From contig NZ_LMNL01000034.1 in the NCBI RefSeq assembly GCF_001422985.1, positions 333,603 through 397,602 on the forward strand: a stretch of DNA of 64,000 nt. The letters run 5' to 3'. A program made the position numbers and the translations under genes. Source of the DNA: Methylobacterium sp. Leaf117. Its GTDB lineage: Bacteria; Pseudomonadota; Alphaproteobacteria; Rhizobiales; Beijerinckiaceae. Under the pieces are notes generated by a model. It was not told the origin of the DNA, searched no databases, and saw nothing but the letters and a program-made list of their open reading frames with translations. Shown here piece by piece: positions 1-9,222 of the stretch (its first letter is position 1; every line of letters begins with the position of its first letter).

Positions 1-1070
1 GCGGCCCGCGCCCTCGCTTCCGCACGCAGGCGCTCGGCGACTTCGGCGATGCGCTGCTCGGTCTGCACGATGTCGGGGTTGTTCTGGGAGTTGGCGGCGA
101 TCAGCGCCGGCTCGATACCGGTGGCGACCACCGAGACCCGGATGATGCCGTCGAGGCTCTCGTCGAAGGTCGCGCCCAGGATGATGTTGGCGTCCGAATC
201 CACTTCCTCGCGGATGCGGGTGGCAGCCTCGTCGAGCTCGTAGAGGGTGAGGTCGTTGCCGCCGGTGATCGAGATCAGCAGGCCGCGCGCGCCCTTCATC
301 GAGACGTCGTCAAGGAGCGGGTTGGCGATTGCGGCTTCCGCGGCGCGATTGGCGCGGTTCTCGCCCGAGGCCTCGCCGGTGCCCATCATGGCCTTGCCCA
401 TGCCGCGCATGATGGCGCGAACGTCGGCGAAGTCGAGGTTGATCAGGCCTTCCTTGACCATCAGGTCAGTGATGCAGGCGACGCCGGAATAGAGCACCTG
501 GTCGGCCATCGCGAAGGCGTCGGCGAAGGTGGTCTTCTCGTTGGCGACCCGGAACAGATTCTGGTTCGGGATGACGATCAGGGTGTCGACGGCGGCCTGC
601 AGCTCCTGGATGCCGGCCTCGGCAGTGCGCATGCGGCGCACGCCCTCGAACTGGAACGGCTTGGTCACGACACCGACGGTGAGGATGCCCATGTCGCGGG
701 CGGCGCGGGCGATGACGGGGGCCGCACCGGTGCCGGTGCCGCCGCCCATCCCGGCGGTGATGAAGCACATGTGGGCGCCCGAGAGCTGGTCCCGGATCTC
801 GTCGATGACCTCATCGGCCGCCGCCGAGCCGACCTCGGGGTGCGAACCGGCGCCGAGCCCCTGGGTGACGCCGAGACCCATCTGGATCACGCGCTCGGCC
901 TTCGAGGAGGTGAGCGCCTGGGCGTCGGTGTTGGCGACCACGAACTCGCAGCCGAGAAGGCCGGATTCGATCATGTTGTTGACGGCGTTGCCGCCGGCTC
1001 CGCCGACACCGAAGACGGTGATGCGGGGCTTGAGTTCACGGATATCCGGCGCCTGCAGACTGATGGCCAT
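1..1070 (-). CDS. ftsZ: Cell division protein FtsZ (3' end cut by window edge)
   Basis: Tubulin-like GTPase that polymerises into the cytokinetic Z-ring. The reading frame is open from the ATG at 1070 to the left edge, about 356 residues. It begins [19 protein letters not shown], and the glycine-rich GTP-binding signature [13 protein letters not shown] is present, followed by the T7 region and the start of the C-terminal half. An in-frame ATG at 1103 would add 11 residues, but the ATG at 1070 has a GAGAGG ribosome site about 10 nt upstream and gives the usual family N-terminus. It is the last visible gene of the dcw cluster, 124 nt after ftsA, so it may also have its own promoter there. The C-terminal linker and the conserved tail that binds FtsA lie outside the window. 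Confidence 0.97.
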   Translation of the reverse strand, partial: MAISLQAPDIRELKPRITVFGVGGAGGNAVNNMIESGLLGCEFVVANTDAQALTSSKAERVIQMGLGVTQGLGAGSHPEVGSAAADEVIDEIRDQLSGAHMCFITAGMGGGTGTGAAPVIARAARDMGILTVGVVTKPFQFEGVRRMRTAEAGIQELQAAVDTLIVIPNQNLFRVANEKTTFADAFAMADQVLYSGVACITDLMVKEGLINLDFADVRAIMRGMGKAMMGTGEASGENRANRAAEAAIANPLLDDVSMKGARGLLISITGGNDLTLYELDEAATRIREEVDSDANIILGATFDESLDGIIRVSVVATGIEPALIAANSQNNPDIVQTEQRIAEVAERLRAEARARA

Positions 1071-1194
1071 GGTGTCGAGCCTCTCGTGCCTTTCACGTTT
1101 CATTTGACGCCTCGGTTGAGGGAGGCGCCGATTCTCGTCTGGCCGTTCGCACCCACCCCGATACCCGGGGTTTGGGGCGCGACGGCGGTCGTTC

Positions 1195-2517
1195 TCAGAA
1201 ACTCTCGCGGATCCAGCGTCCGACGCGCGAGAGGTAGCCGTCCGTTCCCGTGCCGGCGAAGGCGCCATGGCCCCGCGGCTCGAAATGCTCCGCATGCGCC
1301 ACCTGCGGGTAGACCAGCAGGCCCACCGCCGCCGAGAAGGCGGGGCCCTTGGCGGCTTCCGGCAGGCCCCGGATGCCCAGGGGGCGGCCGATGCGGACCT
1401 GACCTTCCATGACCCGGCGGGCCACCTCGGGCAGACCCACGAGCTGACTGGCGCCGCCCGTCAGCACCACCCGGCGCCCGGCCTGGGCCGAGAAGCCGGC
1501 GGCCCGGAGGCGGTCGCGCACCAGCTCCACCACCTCCTCGACGCGCGGGCGGATGATCCGCACGAGCTGCGAGCGCGGCACATGGGTGGGGGCGTCGCCC
1601 TCGTCCTCGCCAACCCCGTGGACCGCGATCATGTCGCGCTCGTCGGAGGCGGTGGCGATGGCCGAGCCGTACAGGGTCTTGAGGCGCTCGGCCGCGGCGA
1701 CCCGGGTGGAGAGGCCGCGGGCGATGTCCATGGTGACGTGATGGCCGCCGACCGCGACCGCATCGACGTGGACGAGATGGCCACCGGAGAACACGCCGAC
1801 GCTGGTGGTGCCCCCGCCCATGTCGACCACGGCGACGCCCATTTCGGCCTCGTCGTCGACCAGGGCCGAGAGCCCGGCGGCGTAGGGGGTGGCGATCACC
1901 GCCTCGACGCCGAGGTGGCAATGCTCGACCGCGAGCATGAGATTGCGGGCGGCCGCCGCCTCGCCGGTGACCACGTGGAGGTCGACCCCGAGGGCATCGC
2001 CCATCATGCCCGACGGATCGATGACCGTGCCCTGGCCGTCGATGGCGTAGCCGGTGGGCAGGGCGTGGAGCACGGCCCGGCCGGGGCTGACGCCGTGGGC
2101 GGAGGCGGTCTCCAGCACGCGCTCCACGTCGGAACCCGTGACGGTGCCGGTGCGGGTGCCGACGCGGGCCTCGAAGTGCTGCGAGCCGATGCGGCCGCCG
2201 GACATGTTGACGATGACCGACTGCACCTCGACCTTGGCCATCCGCTCGGCGGCGTGGACCGCCTGGCGGATCGCGCTCTCGGCGGCCTCGAGGTCGACGA
2301 TGACGCCGCCCTTGAGCCCCTGCGAGCGCTGGTGGCCGATGCCGATGACGCGGGCGAAATGGGTGCGTCCGCGCAGGGTGGTGAGGGCCTCGGCCGGCTG
2401 AAGCTCGGCGATGAGGCAGACGACCTTGCTCGTTCCGATGTCGAGCACCGAGAGGGTGGTGCTGCGCCGGGCGGAGAGAGGCTTCAGGCGTGGGGTGAGG
2501 CCGTGCGGGTCGTGCAT
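1195..2517 (-). CDS. ftsA: Cell division protein FtsA
   Basis: Actin-fold ATPase that tethers FtsZ filaments to the inner membrane and recruits later divisome proteins. 440 residues, normal for alphaproteobacterial FtsA. The first phosphate loop is [14 protein letters not shown] near residue 23 and the second is [14 protein letters not shown] near residue 230. The C-terminus, [13 protein letters not shown], is a basic amphipathic helix of the kind that serves as the membrane-targeting sequence. It lies 66 nt after ftsQ and before ftsZ in the usual ftsQ-ftsA-ftsZ order. Confidence 0.97.
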   Translation of the reverse strand: MHDPHGLTPRLKPLSARRSTTLSVLDIGTSKVVCLIAELQPAEALTTLRGRTHFARVIGIGHQRSQGLKGGVIVDLEAAESAIRQAVHAAERMAKVEVQSVIVNMSGGRIGSQHFEARVGTRTGTVTGSDVERVLETASAHGVSPGRAVLHALPTGYAIDGQGTVIDPSGMMGDALGVDLHVVTGEAAAARNLMLAVEHCHLGVEAVIATPYAAGLSALVDDEAEMGVAVVDMGGGTTSVGVFSGGHLVHVDAVAVGGHHVTMDIARGLSTRVAAAERLKTLYGSAIATASDERDMIAVHGVGEDEGDAPTHVPRSQLVRIIRPRVEEVVELVRDRLRAAGFSAQAGRRVVLTGGASQLVGLPEVARRVMEGQVRIGRPLGIRGLPEAAKGPAFSAAVGLLVYPQVAHAEHFEPRGHGAFAGTGTDGYLSRVGRWIRESF

Positions 2518-2583
2518 CGGGCTACCGGGCGGAACGGGTGTGGCGGGGGCGGGACGCGGGATGCGCCGGACGGATCGTGCGGC

Positions 2584-3585
2584 TCATGTGCTGGTCCCCT
2601 TGGTCTTGGACTTCTTCTGGGATTCGGCGCGGGCCGCGGCGGCCTCTTCGGTGAGGCGCACCACGATCCGGTCGGGCATGCGCAGGTCCACCGCGATGAT
2701 GTCCTTCTCGAGCAGGCGATTGTCGCGCTCGAGCTTGACCAACCGGGCCAGCGCTTCGGTCGCCCCGGTCTCGGGCAGGCGGATGTCGACGCCGTCGAGT
2801 TTCAGGGTCCAGCGCCGGCCGGACACGTAGGTCCCGGCCTTGACGCGCTCGGCGAGCGAGCCGGCCGCCTCGATCAGGGCGAGGTAGTCCTTGAGCTTGA
2901 GGTTGGCGTCGTCGCCGACCACCAGCGGCAGGGCGGCGTAGCGGTCGTCGCGCATCTGGTCGATCACCGTGCCGTCGGCCGCGATCACGGCGATCTCGCC
3001 GTTGCGCTGCCACAGGGCGGCGGGCTCGCGCTCCACCTGGGTGATGACGATCTCGTTCGGATAGACCTTGCGCACGGAGGCGCTGGCGATCAGCGGCACC
3101 GCCAGCAGGCGCTCGCGGGCCTCGGCCACGTCGAAGAACACCACGGAGGAGTGGCCGTCGATGCCGGCGGCCTGCAGCACCTCGCGCTCATAGAGCCGGG
3201 CGATGCCCGAGATGGTGACGCGCTCGACGCCGAAGCCGGCGAGGCGCGCCAGAACGTCGAGGGGACGGCCGTTCTCGGCCACGAATCGGTCGTAGGCGCC
3301 GGTGCCGACGAAGCTGGCGAGGGCGAGGGCCGCGAAGGAAACGGACATCGCCGCCGTGCCGAGGTGGCGCGGAACCCGGCGCTCGATCGGAAGCGCGAGG
3401 CGGGAGCGGCGGCCGGGGGGCGTGAAGCGGCGCAGGCGGGCGGCGAGCGCCCCGCGGACGGAGGCGACCGTGCCGGCGGCGGGCCCCAGCGAGCCGTGAC
3501 CCAGCGAGGCTTGACCCAGCGGGCCAGGACCGCCGAGCGGACCTTCGGCCCCTACCGGCCCAACGTTGCGTCCTCCACCATCCAT
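2584..3585 (-). CDS. ftsQ: Cell division protein FtsQ
   Basis: Bitopic divisome protein that links cytoplasmic and periplasmic division complexes. 333 residues: a long Gly/Pro-rich cytoplasmic N-terminus with PLG-type repeats (about residues 10-40), one membrane segment near 78-97 (SVSFAALALASFVGTGAY), a POTRA domain starting at VERVTISGI, then the beta domain. The chosen ATG at 3585 lies inside the end of ddl (34-nt overlap) with GGTGAG upstream, suggesting translational coupling. The charged, Lys/Ser-rich C-terminus (KKSKTKGTST) is typical of a disordered tail. Confidence 0.95.
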   Translation of the reverse strand: MDGGGRNVGPVGAEGPLGGPGPLGQASLGHGSLGPAAGTVASVRGALAARLRRFTPPGRRSRLALPIERRVPRHLGTAAMSVSFAALALASFVGTGAYDRFVAENGRPLDVLARLAGFGVERVTISGIARLYEREVLQAAGIDGHSSVVFFDVAEARERLLAVPLIASASVRKVYPNEIVITQVEREPAALWQRNGEIAVIAADGTVIDQMRDDRYAALPLVVGDDANLKLKDYLALIEAAGSLAERVKAGTYVSGRRWTLKLDGVDIRLPETGATEALARLVKLERDNRLLEKDIIAVDLRMPDRIVVRLTEEAAAARAESQKKSKTKGTST

Positions 3586-4475
3586 TGGACGAGCTCACCG
3601 AAACCATAGCCCGCATGGGCTGCCATCTCCGGGACCAAGCTCGTCTTCGTCATGCCGGGTTGCGTGTTGACCTCCAGGACGACGAGGGCACCGGTTCCAC
3701 CCGGTGTGTCGTCGTAACGAAGGTCCGCACGGCTGATGCCCCGGCACCCGAGTGCTTGATGCGCCGTTAACGACAACTCTTGGACACGCTGGTAAAGATT
3801 TGGTTTAATTTCTGCCGGGAGGACGTGGATCGACCCCCCCTCGGCGTACTTCGCATCGAAGTCGTACCACTCCCCGGAAGCCGGCTTGATTTCAATCACC
3901 CCGAGGGCCTTGTCCCCCATCACGGCGCAGGTCAGCTCGCGCCCGGCGACATAGGTTTCCGCAAGGATTTCATCGCCATAGCCCCAATCGGCCCGGCCCA
4001 CTTCCTGGGGCGGATGGGTGCGCCCGTCGCGCACGATGATGACCCCCATGGAGGAGCCCTCGGCCACCGGCTTGAGCACGTAGGGCGGCGTCAGCACGTG
4101 TGACTTGGCGGCCTCATGACGGTTAACGACGCGGCCCTCCGGAACACTGACTCCGGCCGCCCGCATGATCACTTTGGCACGTTCCTTATGCATCGCCAGC
4201 GCCGAGGCGAGTACGCCGGAATGGGTGTAGGGGATGCGCAGGAGTTCGAGCAGGCCCTGAATCGTGCCGTCCTCGCCCGCCGGTCCGTGCAGCGCGTTGA
4301 AGGCCACGTCGGGCCGCAGGGCGGTCAGCACCGTGGCGATGTCGGGCTGGACGTCGACGCGGGTGACGCGAAAGCCCTGACCTTCGAGGGCGTCGGCGCA
4401 GGCCTGGCCCGAATTCAGCGAGACCGGCCGCTCGGAGGACCACCCGCCCATGAGGACGGCGACGTGCTTGGACAT
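3552..4475 (-). CDS. ddl: D-alanine--D-alanine ligase
   Basis: ATP-grasp ligase that joins two D-alanines to make the dipeptide terminus of the peptidoglycan precursor; cytoplasmic. 307 residues from MSKHVAVLMGGWSSERPVS. Family motifs are visible: NALHGPAGEDGTIQ, YVLKPVAEGSSMGV (ATP-grasp loop), LAETYVAGRELTCAVMG and the C-terminal LEVNTQPGMTKTSLVPE. Upstream in-frame ATGs exist (to 4517), but the ATG at 4475 has an AGGAG site 6 nt upstream and matches the family start. It sits between ftsQ and a mazEF module, 38 nt after mazF, where murB would otherwise precede it directly. Confidence 0.97.
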   Translation of the reverse strand: MSKHVAVLMGGWSSERPVSLNSGQACADALEGQGFRVTRVDVQPDIATVLTALRPDVAFNALHGPAGEDGTIQGLLELLRIPYTHSGVLASALAMHKERAKVIMRAAGVSVPEGRVVNRHEAAKSHVLTPPYVLKPVAEGSSMGVIIVRDGRTHPPQEVGRADWGYGDEILAETYVAGRELTCAVMGDKALGVIEIKPASGEWYDFDAKYAEGGSIHVLPAEIKPNLYQRVQELSLTAHQALGCRGISRADLRYDDTPGGTGALVVLEVNTQPGMTKTSLVPEMAAHAGYGFGELVQWMVEDATLGR

Positions 4476-4513
4476 GGGGACTCCTGAGATTTGCGCAGAC
4501 ATGGATTGCGGCA

Positions 4514-4888
4514 TCACGCCGGCCGGCCGGGGCCGATCCTGTCGTGGATCGCATCGAAAACCGCGCCGGCCACCACCGGCGGCAATGTCCCGATCCGCTT
4601 GAGGATACGTGCCGGTTCGATGCAGGCCAGCTTGACGGGTCTGACGACCGAAGGCGCATCGAGCCCGGCAGCGGCAAGATCGTCGATGGCCTGATCGCCC
4701 CGCATGGCGGGGTTGTTCGCACTGGTGATCATGGCGATCCAGACGAATCCCGTCTCGGCGACGGCCGGTCCCGAGACCACGACGGCCGGGCGACGCTTCC
4801 CGGCGAGACGGTCGGAATAAGGAAATGGGACGACCACGACGGCGCCTGCGGCAAGCATGCCTCCGATGGGATCCCTAGAGATTGCCAT
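4514..4888 (-). CDS. mazF: MazF/PemK-type toxin (predicted endoribonuclease)
   Basis: Predicted ribosome-independent mRNA interferase of the PemK/MazF fold. 124 residues. The N-terminal GAVVVVPFPYSDRLAGKRRP followed by AVVVSG is the family's beta-strand and substrate-loop signature, and the ITSANNP and LPPVVAGAVFDAI segments fit the rest of the SH3-like barrel. It overlaps the antitoxin gene by 14 nt, the usual coupled arrangement. A second ATG at 4858 has GGAGG almost directly against it, so a shorter start is possible but would remove the first strand context. Its position inside the dcw operon, between murB and ddl, means it is probably co-transcribed with essential wall genes. Cleavage specificity cannot be read from the sequence. 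Confidence 0.9.
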   Translation of the reverse strand: MAISRDPIGGMLAAGAVVVVPFPYSDRLAGKRRPAVVVSGPAVAETGFVWIAMITSANNPAMRGDQAIDDLAAAGLDAPSVVRPVKLACIEPARILKRIGTLPPVVAGAVFDAIHDRIGPGRPA

Positions 4889-5108
4889 AGGCTTCTTCGT
4901 CGGCGGCCCCAGCCCATTCCGTGAAGGTCACGAAGGGATCTTCGCCCTCGGGACGCGCCTTCTCGATGCGGATACCGTCCGGCGTGATCACGTAGCGAAG
5001 ACGGTCGCCCGGGCCGATGCCGAGGCGTTCGCGGACCTCGGCCGGGAGCACGGTCTGGCTCTTCACGGAGACCTTCGAATAGGTCGTCAGAACATCCCGA
5101 CCGGTCAT
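4875..5108 (-). CDS. mazE: MazE/AbrB-type antitoxin
   Basis: 77-residue predicted DNA-binding antitoxin. Residues about 10-50 form a SpoVT/AbrB swapped-hairpin domain (KVSVKSQTVLPAEVRERLGI, then GDRLRYVITPDGIRIEKA). The acidic C-terminus, rich in Glu and Asp with two Trp/Phe-type positions (FVTFTEWAGAADEEAYGNL), is the sort of tail that neutralises MazF. It starts 37 nt after the murB stop and overlaps mazF by 14 nt, so antitoxin is made first. Such proteins often repress their own promoter; no separate promoter is obvious in the short gap, so expression may depend on dcw read-through. Confidence 0.9.
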   Translation of the reverse strand: MTGRDVLTTYSKVSVKSQTVLPAEVRERLGIGPGDRLRYVITPDGIRIEKARPEGEDPFVTFTEWAGAADEEAYGNL

Positions 5109-5145
5109 CGGCCACTCTCCAGCAGAAAACTTACGTCTTACCGCC

Positions 5146-6078
5146 TTACTCCGCGGGTGTCGACCGGCCGATGCGCTTGATCTCCCAGTGCAGCTCGATG
5201 CCGGAGGTCTCGCGCACCCGCCGGCGGACCTCCTCGCCGAGGGTCTCGATATCGGCGGCCGTGGCGTTGTCGCGGTTGATCAGGAAGTTGCAGTGCATCT
5301 CCGAGACCTGCGCACCGCCGACCGTGAGGCCACGGCAGCCGGCGGCGTCGACGAGTTGCCAGGCTTTGCCGCCGGGCGGGTTCTTGAAGGTCGAGCCGCC
5401 GGTGCGCTCGCGGATCGGCTGGGCCGCCTCGCGCGCCGCCGTCACCCGCTCCATCTCGGCCTCGATGGCCGCGCGGTCGCCCGGACGGCCCCGGAAGACC
5501 GCCTGAGTGAAGATCACGTCGGCGGGGGCGCCGCTGTGCCGGTAGGCGAAGCCCATCTCGGCGTGGCTGAAGCGGCGCGGGTTGCCCTGGCGGTCGACGC
5601 CGTGCGCTTCGACCAGCACGTCGGTGGTCTCGCCGCCATGGGCGCCGGCGTTCATGCGCAGGGCGCCGCCGACCGAGCCGGGAATGCCGCGGAAGAACGC
5701 GAGCCCGTCGAGCCCGGCCTCGGCCGCCGTCTTGGCGAGGCGCATGTCCGGCACCGCGGTGCCGACCCGCAGGGTCTCGCCGTCGATCGCCACCGTGCCG
5801 AAGGCCTTGCCGCCGAGCCGGATCACCACGCCGGGCACGCCGCCGTCCCGCACGATGAGGTTCGAGCCGAGGCCGATCACGGTGACGGAGGTCTCGGGAT
5901 CGAGGGCGCCGAGCAGGACGCCGAGGTCCTCCGCATCGGCCGGGGTGAACAGCACCTGGGCAGGACCGCCGACGCGGAACCAGGTCAGGTCCGAGAGCGG
6001 CTGGTTGGCGATCAGCCGCCCCCGCAGGCCGGGCGCCCGGGCACGGATGTCGGGCGTGATGTCCGGGAAGGCGGTCAT
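5146..6078 (-). CDS. murB: UDP-N-acetylenolpyruvoylglucosamine reductase MurB
   Basis: FAD enzyme that reduces UDP-GlcNAc-enolpyruvate to UDP-MurNAc with NADPH in the cytoplasm. 310 residues. FAD-binding motifs [14 protein letters not shown] and [14 protein letters not shown], then [23 protein letters not shown], are present; GGSTFKNP supplies the catalytic serine and [10 protein letters not shown] the later substrate-binding part, giving a type I MurB. Its ATG overlaps the stop of the upstream DUF559 gene (ATGA), so the foreign-looking gene is translationally coupled to this essential one. Confidence 0.97.
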   Translation of the reverse strand: MTAFPDITPDIRARAPGLRGRLIANQPLSDLTWFRVGGPAQVLFTPADAEDLGVLLGALDPETSVTVIGLGSNLIVRDGGVPGVVIRLGGKAFGTVAIDGETLRVGTAVPDMRLAKTAAEAGLDGLAFFRGIPGSVGGALRMNAGAHGGETTDVLVEAHGVDRQGNPRRFSHAEMGFAYRHSGAPADVIFTQAVFRGRPGDRAAIEAEMERVTAAREAAQPIRERTGGSTFKNPPGGKAWQLVDAAGCRGLTVGGAQVSEMHCNFLINRDNATAADIETLGEEVRRRVRETSGIELHWEIKRIGRSTPAE

Positions 6079-6617
6079 GCGAGCACCTCCCCTCTCCCCG
6101 CTTGCGGGGAGATGGCCCCGCCTCCTTTGTTGTGGGCGAAGCGCGCGGAGAGTGGGTGAGGGGACATCGGGGACAGAGGCTGTGCGTCCATGAGAAACGC
6201 CCCCTCACCTCCGCCCTTCGGGCTCACGCCGAACGCGGCGAGAGGTTCGGCGCCCTCTCCCCGCAAGCGGGGAGAGGCTGGGAGGGCCGCGAGGATCGGC
6301 GCGGGGATGCAATCGGTTTGATGCATGATGTCGGAATTCCAGAAGCTTGGGATGCGATAGCCGCGCGCGATCAACCAGGCATCTCGGGCCTGATCGTGCG
6401 TGTTCGCAGCGTGCTGACTACCATCCGCCTCGACGATGAGCCGCGCTTCGCGACAGCCGAAGTCGGCCATGTGGGGACCGATCTGCGCCTGCCGAACGAA
6501 CTCGAAACCAGCAAGGCGCCGATCCCCCACGTGCGACCGGAGACGCCGTTCGGCCTCAGTTTCGTTGGCCCGCAAGATCCGGCGGAAGCGCGTGCGCGCC
6601 TTCGAGGCAGCGCGCAT
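6075..6617 (-). CDS. DUF559 endonuclease-domain protein with repeat-derived tail
   Basis: 180 residues. The N-terminal ~115 residues resemble DUF559 proteins (restriction-endonuclease-like, related to Vsr mismatch nucleases): [32 protein letters not shown] and [10 protein letters not shown], where the D, E and following acidic or Gln residues form a PD-(D/E)xK-like centre. After about residue 115 the protein is low complexity ([20 protein letters not shown] and similar) and is encoded by palindromic repeat DNA at 6093-6277. The frame still reaches a stop that overlaps the murB start by 4 nt, and the gene begins 7 nt after murC. The biological substrate is unknown; the tail is probably acquired filler. 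Confidence 0.8.
   Translation of the reverse strand: MRAASKARTRFRRILRANETEAERRLRSHVGDRRLAGFEFVRQAQIGPHMADFGCREARLIVEADGSQHAANTHDQARDAWLIARGYRIPSFWNSDIMHQTDCIPAPILAALPASPRLRGEGAEPLAAFGVSPKGGGEGAFLMDAQPLSPMSPHPLSARFAHNKGGGAISPQAGRGEVLA
6093..6112. repeat. REP-like palindrome, copy 1
   Basis: A perfect 9-bp stem (TCTCCCCGC / GCGGGGAGA) with a 2-nt TT loop, just inside the 3' end of the DUF559 gene. It is the reverse-complement form of the core of the palindrome at 6254-6277, so the two could also pair with each other over roughly 185 nt. The element looks like a dispersed REP/BIME-type repeat. Confidence 0.75.
6254..6277. repeat. REP-like palindrome, copy 2
   Basis: A perfect 11-bp stem (CCTCTCCCCGC / GCGGGGAGAGG) with an AA loop inside the DUF559 reading frame. 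Together with copy 1 it brackets GC-rich filler that encodes the low-complexity tail of the nuclease. Hairpins of this strength within an operon can also stabilise or attenuate mRNA between murC and murB. Confidence 0.75.
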
Positions 6618-6624
6618 CGGCGTC

Positions 6625-8040
6625 TCACGCCTTCACACCATCCAGAGCCGCGAGTTCGCCCGGGAGCGCATAGGCCCATTGGGTGATGTTGCCGGCCCCG
6701 AGGCAGACCACGTAGTCGCCCGGCTTGGCGCGGCCGGCGACGATACCGGCGAGGTCTTCCGAACGCTGGAGCGCGATGGCGTCGCGGTGGCCGCGGGACT
6801 TGAGGCCCGAGACGAGGCCGTCGCGGTCCATGCCCTCGATCGGCGCCTCGCCCGCCGCGTAGACCGGGGCGACGATGACCGTATCGGCATCGTTGAAGCA
6901 GGTGCAGAAATCGTCGAACAGCGAGGCGAGGCGGGTGTAGCGATGCGGCTGCACGATGGCGATGACGTTGCTCTCGGTGGAGGCGCGGGCGGCCTTGAGC
7001 ACCGCCTTGATTTCCACCGGATGGTGTCCGTAATCGTCGAAGATCAGGGCCCCGTTCCACTCGCCGGTGCGGGTGAAGCGGCGCTTGACCCCGCCGAAGC
7101 CGGCCAGCGCCTTGCGGATCGCCTCCGGCTCGACACCGAGCTCGTGCGCGACGGCGAGGGCCGCGGTGGCGTTCAGGGCGTTGTGCTTGCCCGGCATCGG
7201 CAGGACGAGGTCCTCCATCTCCAGGCGGAAGCCGGGGCGGCGGTCGCGGATCATGACGCGGAAGCGGCTCTGGCCACCGCGCAGGTCCACGTCGATGAGG
7301 CGGACGTCGGCCTGCGGATTCTCGCCGTAGGTGATGATGCGACGGTCCTCGATGTGGCCGACGAGGTCCTGCACGATCGGGTGGTCGATGCACATCACGG
7401 CAAAGCCGTAGAACGGGATGTTGTCGATGAAACGCCGGAAGGCATCCTTGACCGCGTCGAACGAGCCGAAATGGTCGAGGTGCTCGGGGTCGATGTTGGT
7501 GACGATGGCGACGTCGGCCGGCAGCTTCAGGAAGGTGCCGTCGGATTCGTCGGCCTCCACCACCATCCACTCGCCCTCGCCCATGCGGGCGTTGGTGCCG
7601 TAGGCGTTGATGATGCCGCCGTTGATCACGGTCGGGTCGAGGTTGCCGGCATCCAGCAGGGTGGCGACCAGGGAGGTCGTCGTGGTCTTGCCGTGGGTGC
7701 CCGCGATGGCGACGCAGGACTTGAAGCGCATCAGCTCGGCCAGCATCTCGGCCCGGCGCACCACCGGCAGGCGGCGCTCGCGGGCGGCGACGAGCTCGGG
7801 ATTGTCGCGGCGGATCGCGGTGGAGACCACCACCAGGGCGGCGTCCTCGACGTTGCCGGCCTCGTGACCGATGAAGGTGCGCATGCCCTTGTCGGAGAGC
7901 CGCCGGACATTGGCGTTGTCGTTGGCGTCCGACCCCTGCACGGTGTAGCCGAGATTGTGCATCACCTCGGCGATGCCGGACATGCCGATGCCGCCGATGC
8001 CGATGAAGTGGATGGGACCGAGCTTGTCGGGCAGCTTCAT
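6625..8040 (-). CDS. murC: UDP-N-acetylmuramate--L-alanine ligase MurC
   Basis: ATP-dependent Mur ligase adding L-Ala to UDP-MurNAc in the cytoplasm. 471 residues. The N-terminal Rossmann-like motif [20 protein letters not shown] binds the UDP substrate; [20 protein letters not shown] is the central-domain P-loop; EADESDGTF and [11 protein letters not shown] carry metal- and nucleotide-contacting residues; [11 protein letters not shown] marks the C-terminal domain. It lies 72 nt after murG and is followed after 7 nt by the DUF559 gene. Confidence 0.97.
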   Translation of the reverse strand: MKLPDKLGPIHFIGIGGIGMSGIAEVMHNLGYTVQGSDANDNANVRRLSDKGMRTFIGHEAGNVEDAALVVVSTAIRRDNPELVAARERRLPVVRRAEMLAELMRFKSCVAIAGTHGKTTTTSLVATLLDAGNLDPTVINGGIINAYGTNARMGEGEWMVVEADESDGTFLKLPADVAIVTNIDPEHLDHFGSFDAVKDAFRRFIDNIPFYGFAVMCIDHPIVQDLVGHIEDRRIITYGENPQADVRLIDVDLRGGQSRFRVMIRDRRPGFRLEMEDLVLPMPGKHNALNATAALAVAHELGVEPEAIRKALAGFGGVKRRFTRTGEWNGALIFDDYGHHPVEIKAVLKAARASTESNVIAIVQPHRYTRLASLFDDFCTCFNDADTVIVAPVYAAGEAPIEGMDRDGLVSGLKSRGHRDAIALQRSEDLAGIVAGRAKPGDYVVCLGAGNITQWAYALPGELAALDGVKA

Positions 8041-8112
8041 GGGAAGGACCAGTCTCAGGGGCGTCGGGGGTCCGGACGAACCGGCCCGAACGGGGTCAAT
8101 CGGCGGACGCCG

Positions 8113-9222
8113 TCAGGTGCGGGCCGCCGTCGCGATGACGATGTCGGCGAGCCGCTCGGCCGCGTCGTGAATTCCGGCGCTTTTGGCGGCTGAGGCCGCC
8201 GCGGTCAATTTTCCGGGATTGGTGAAGAGGTCGACCAGTTCCGCCGTGAGGCGATCCGGCGTGAAGGCGGATTGCGCGATCGCCTGCGCGGCGCCGATGG
8301 CGGCGAGCGTCGCGGCGTTGGCCGCCTGATCCTGGTCGAGGGCGCCGGGGAGCGGCACCAGGATGGCGGGCCGCCCGATGGCGGCGAGTTCTGAGACCGT
8401 GGAAGCCCCGGAGCGACCGATGACGAGGTGCGCCGCCGCCATCCGGGCCGGCAAATCCTTGAAGAAGGGGGCGGCCTCGAAGCCGGCGAGGCCCAGGCCG
8501 AGATAGAGGTTCTGGACCTGCGTCAGGTCCTCGGCCCGCACCTGCTGCACGAGATGGAGCCGGGCGCGCAGATCGGCGGGCAGGTTGGCGATGGCGGCGG
8601 GCACGACCTCGCCCATCACCCGGGCGCCCTGACTGCCGCCGAAGACCAGGAGATGCAGCGGATCACCCGGACCGACCGGCGGATAAGGTGTTTTCGCGGC
8701 CTCGAGCACCGCCGGGCGCAACGGGTTGCCCGTATGGGTCCGGGGCGCGAGGGCCTTGACCGGCACGCCGCGCACGTCGCGAAACCCGGTGGCGATGGCA
8801 CGGGCGCCGCGCGCCAGGAAGGCGTTGGCCCGGCCCATCACGGCGTTCTGCTCGTGCAGGATGGTGGGGACCTGCAGGATCTGTCCCGCCAGCATCGGCG
8901 GCACCGTGGGATATCCGCCGAAGCCAACGATGGCGGCCGGGTTGATGCGTCGGATCTCCCGCGCGGCGACGCCGAAGCCGCGCCCGAGGGTGAGGAGCGC
9001 GGTGCCGCGCTTGATCAGGGAGCGCCCCGAGGGCGTGGCGGAGGCGATGGTGACGATCTCGGAGGCCGGGAAGCCGGTGGCGATCGAATCCACCCGGGCA
9101 TCGGTGGCCAGCGCCACCCGCACGCCGCGGGCGCGCAGGGCGTGGGCCAGGCTCTCGGCGGGAAACAGATGCCCGCCCGTGCCCCCGGCACAGAGCAGGA
9201 TCGTGGCGGTGGCAACGGTCAA
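8113..9222 (-). CDS. murG: UDP-GlcNAc:lipid II precursor transferase MurG
   Basis: GT-B glycosyltransferase that adds GlcNAc to lipid I at the inner face of the membrane, giving lipid II. 369 residues. Motifs: ILLCAGGTGGHLFPAESLA, VGFGGYPTVPPML, LHEQNAVMGRAN, VFGGSQGARVMGE and GRSGASTVSELAAIGRP. No ATG or GTG suits the N-terminus; a TTG at 9222, overlapping the ftsW stop (TTGA), has GGAG about 8 nt upstream and gives LTVATATILLCAGG, the right family start. Longer in-frame extension upstream is an out-of-phase reading of ftsW and was discarded. Confidence 0.95.
   Translation of the reverse strand: MTVATATILLCAGGTGGHLFPAESLAHALRARGVRVALATDARVDSIATGFPASEIVTIASATPSGRSLIKRGTALLTLGRGFGVAAREIRRINPAAIVGFGGYPTVPPMLAGQILQVPTILHEQNAVMGRANAFLARGARAIATGFRDVRGVPVKALAPRTHTGNPLRPAVLEAAKTPYPPVGPGDPLHLLVFGGSQGARVMGEVVPAAIANLPADLRARLHLVQQVRAEDLTQVQNLYLGLGLAGFEAAPFFKDLPARMAAAHLVIGRSGASTVSELAAIGRPAILVPLPGALDQDQAANAATLAAIGAAQAIAQSAFTPDRLTAELVDLFTNPGKLTAAASAAKSAGIHDAAERLADIVIATAART

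Noticed and set aside
1267..3609. A 780-codon plus-strand open frame over ftsA and ftsQ
   Set aside because: It is the antisense of two clear division genes; Gly/Asp/Ala/His-rich composition and no family motifs, an artefact of high GC.
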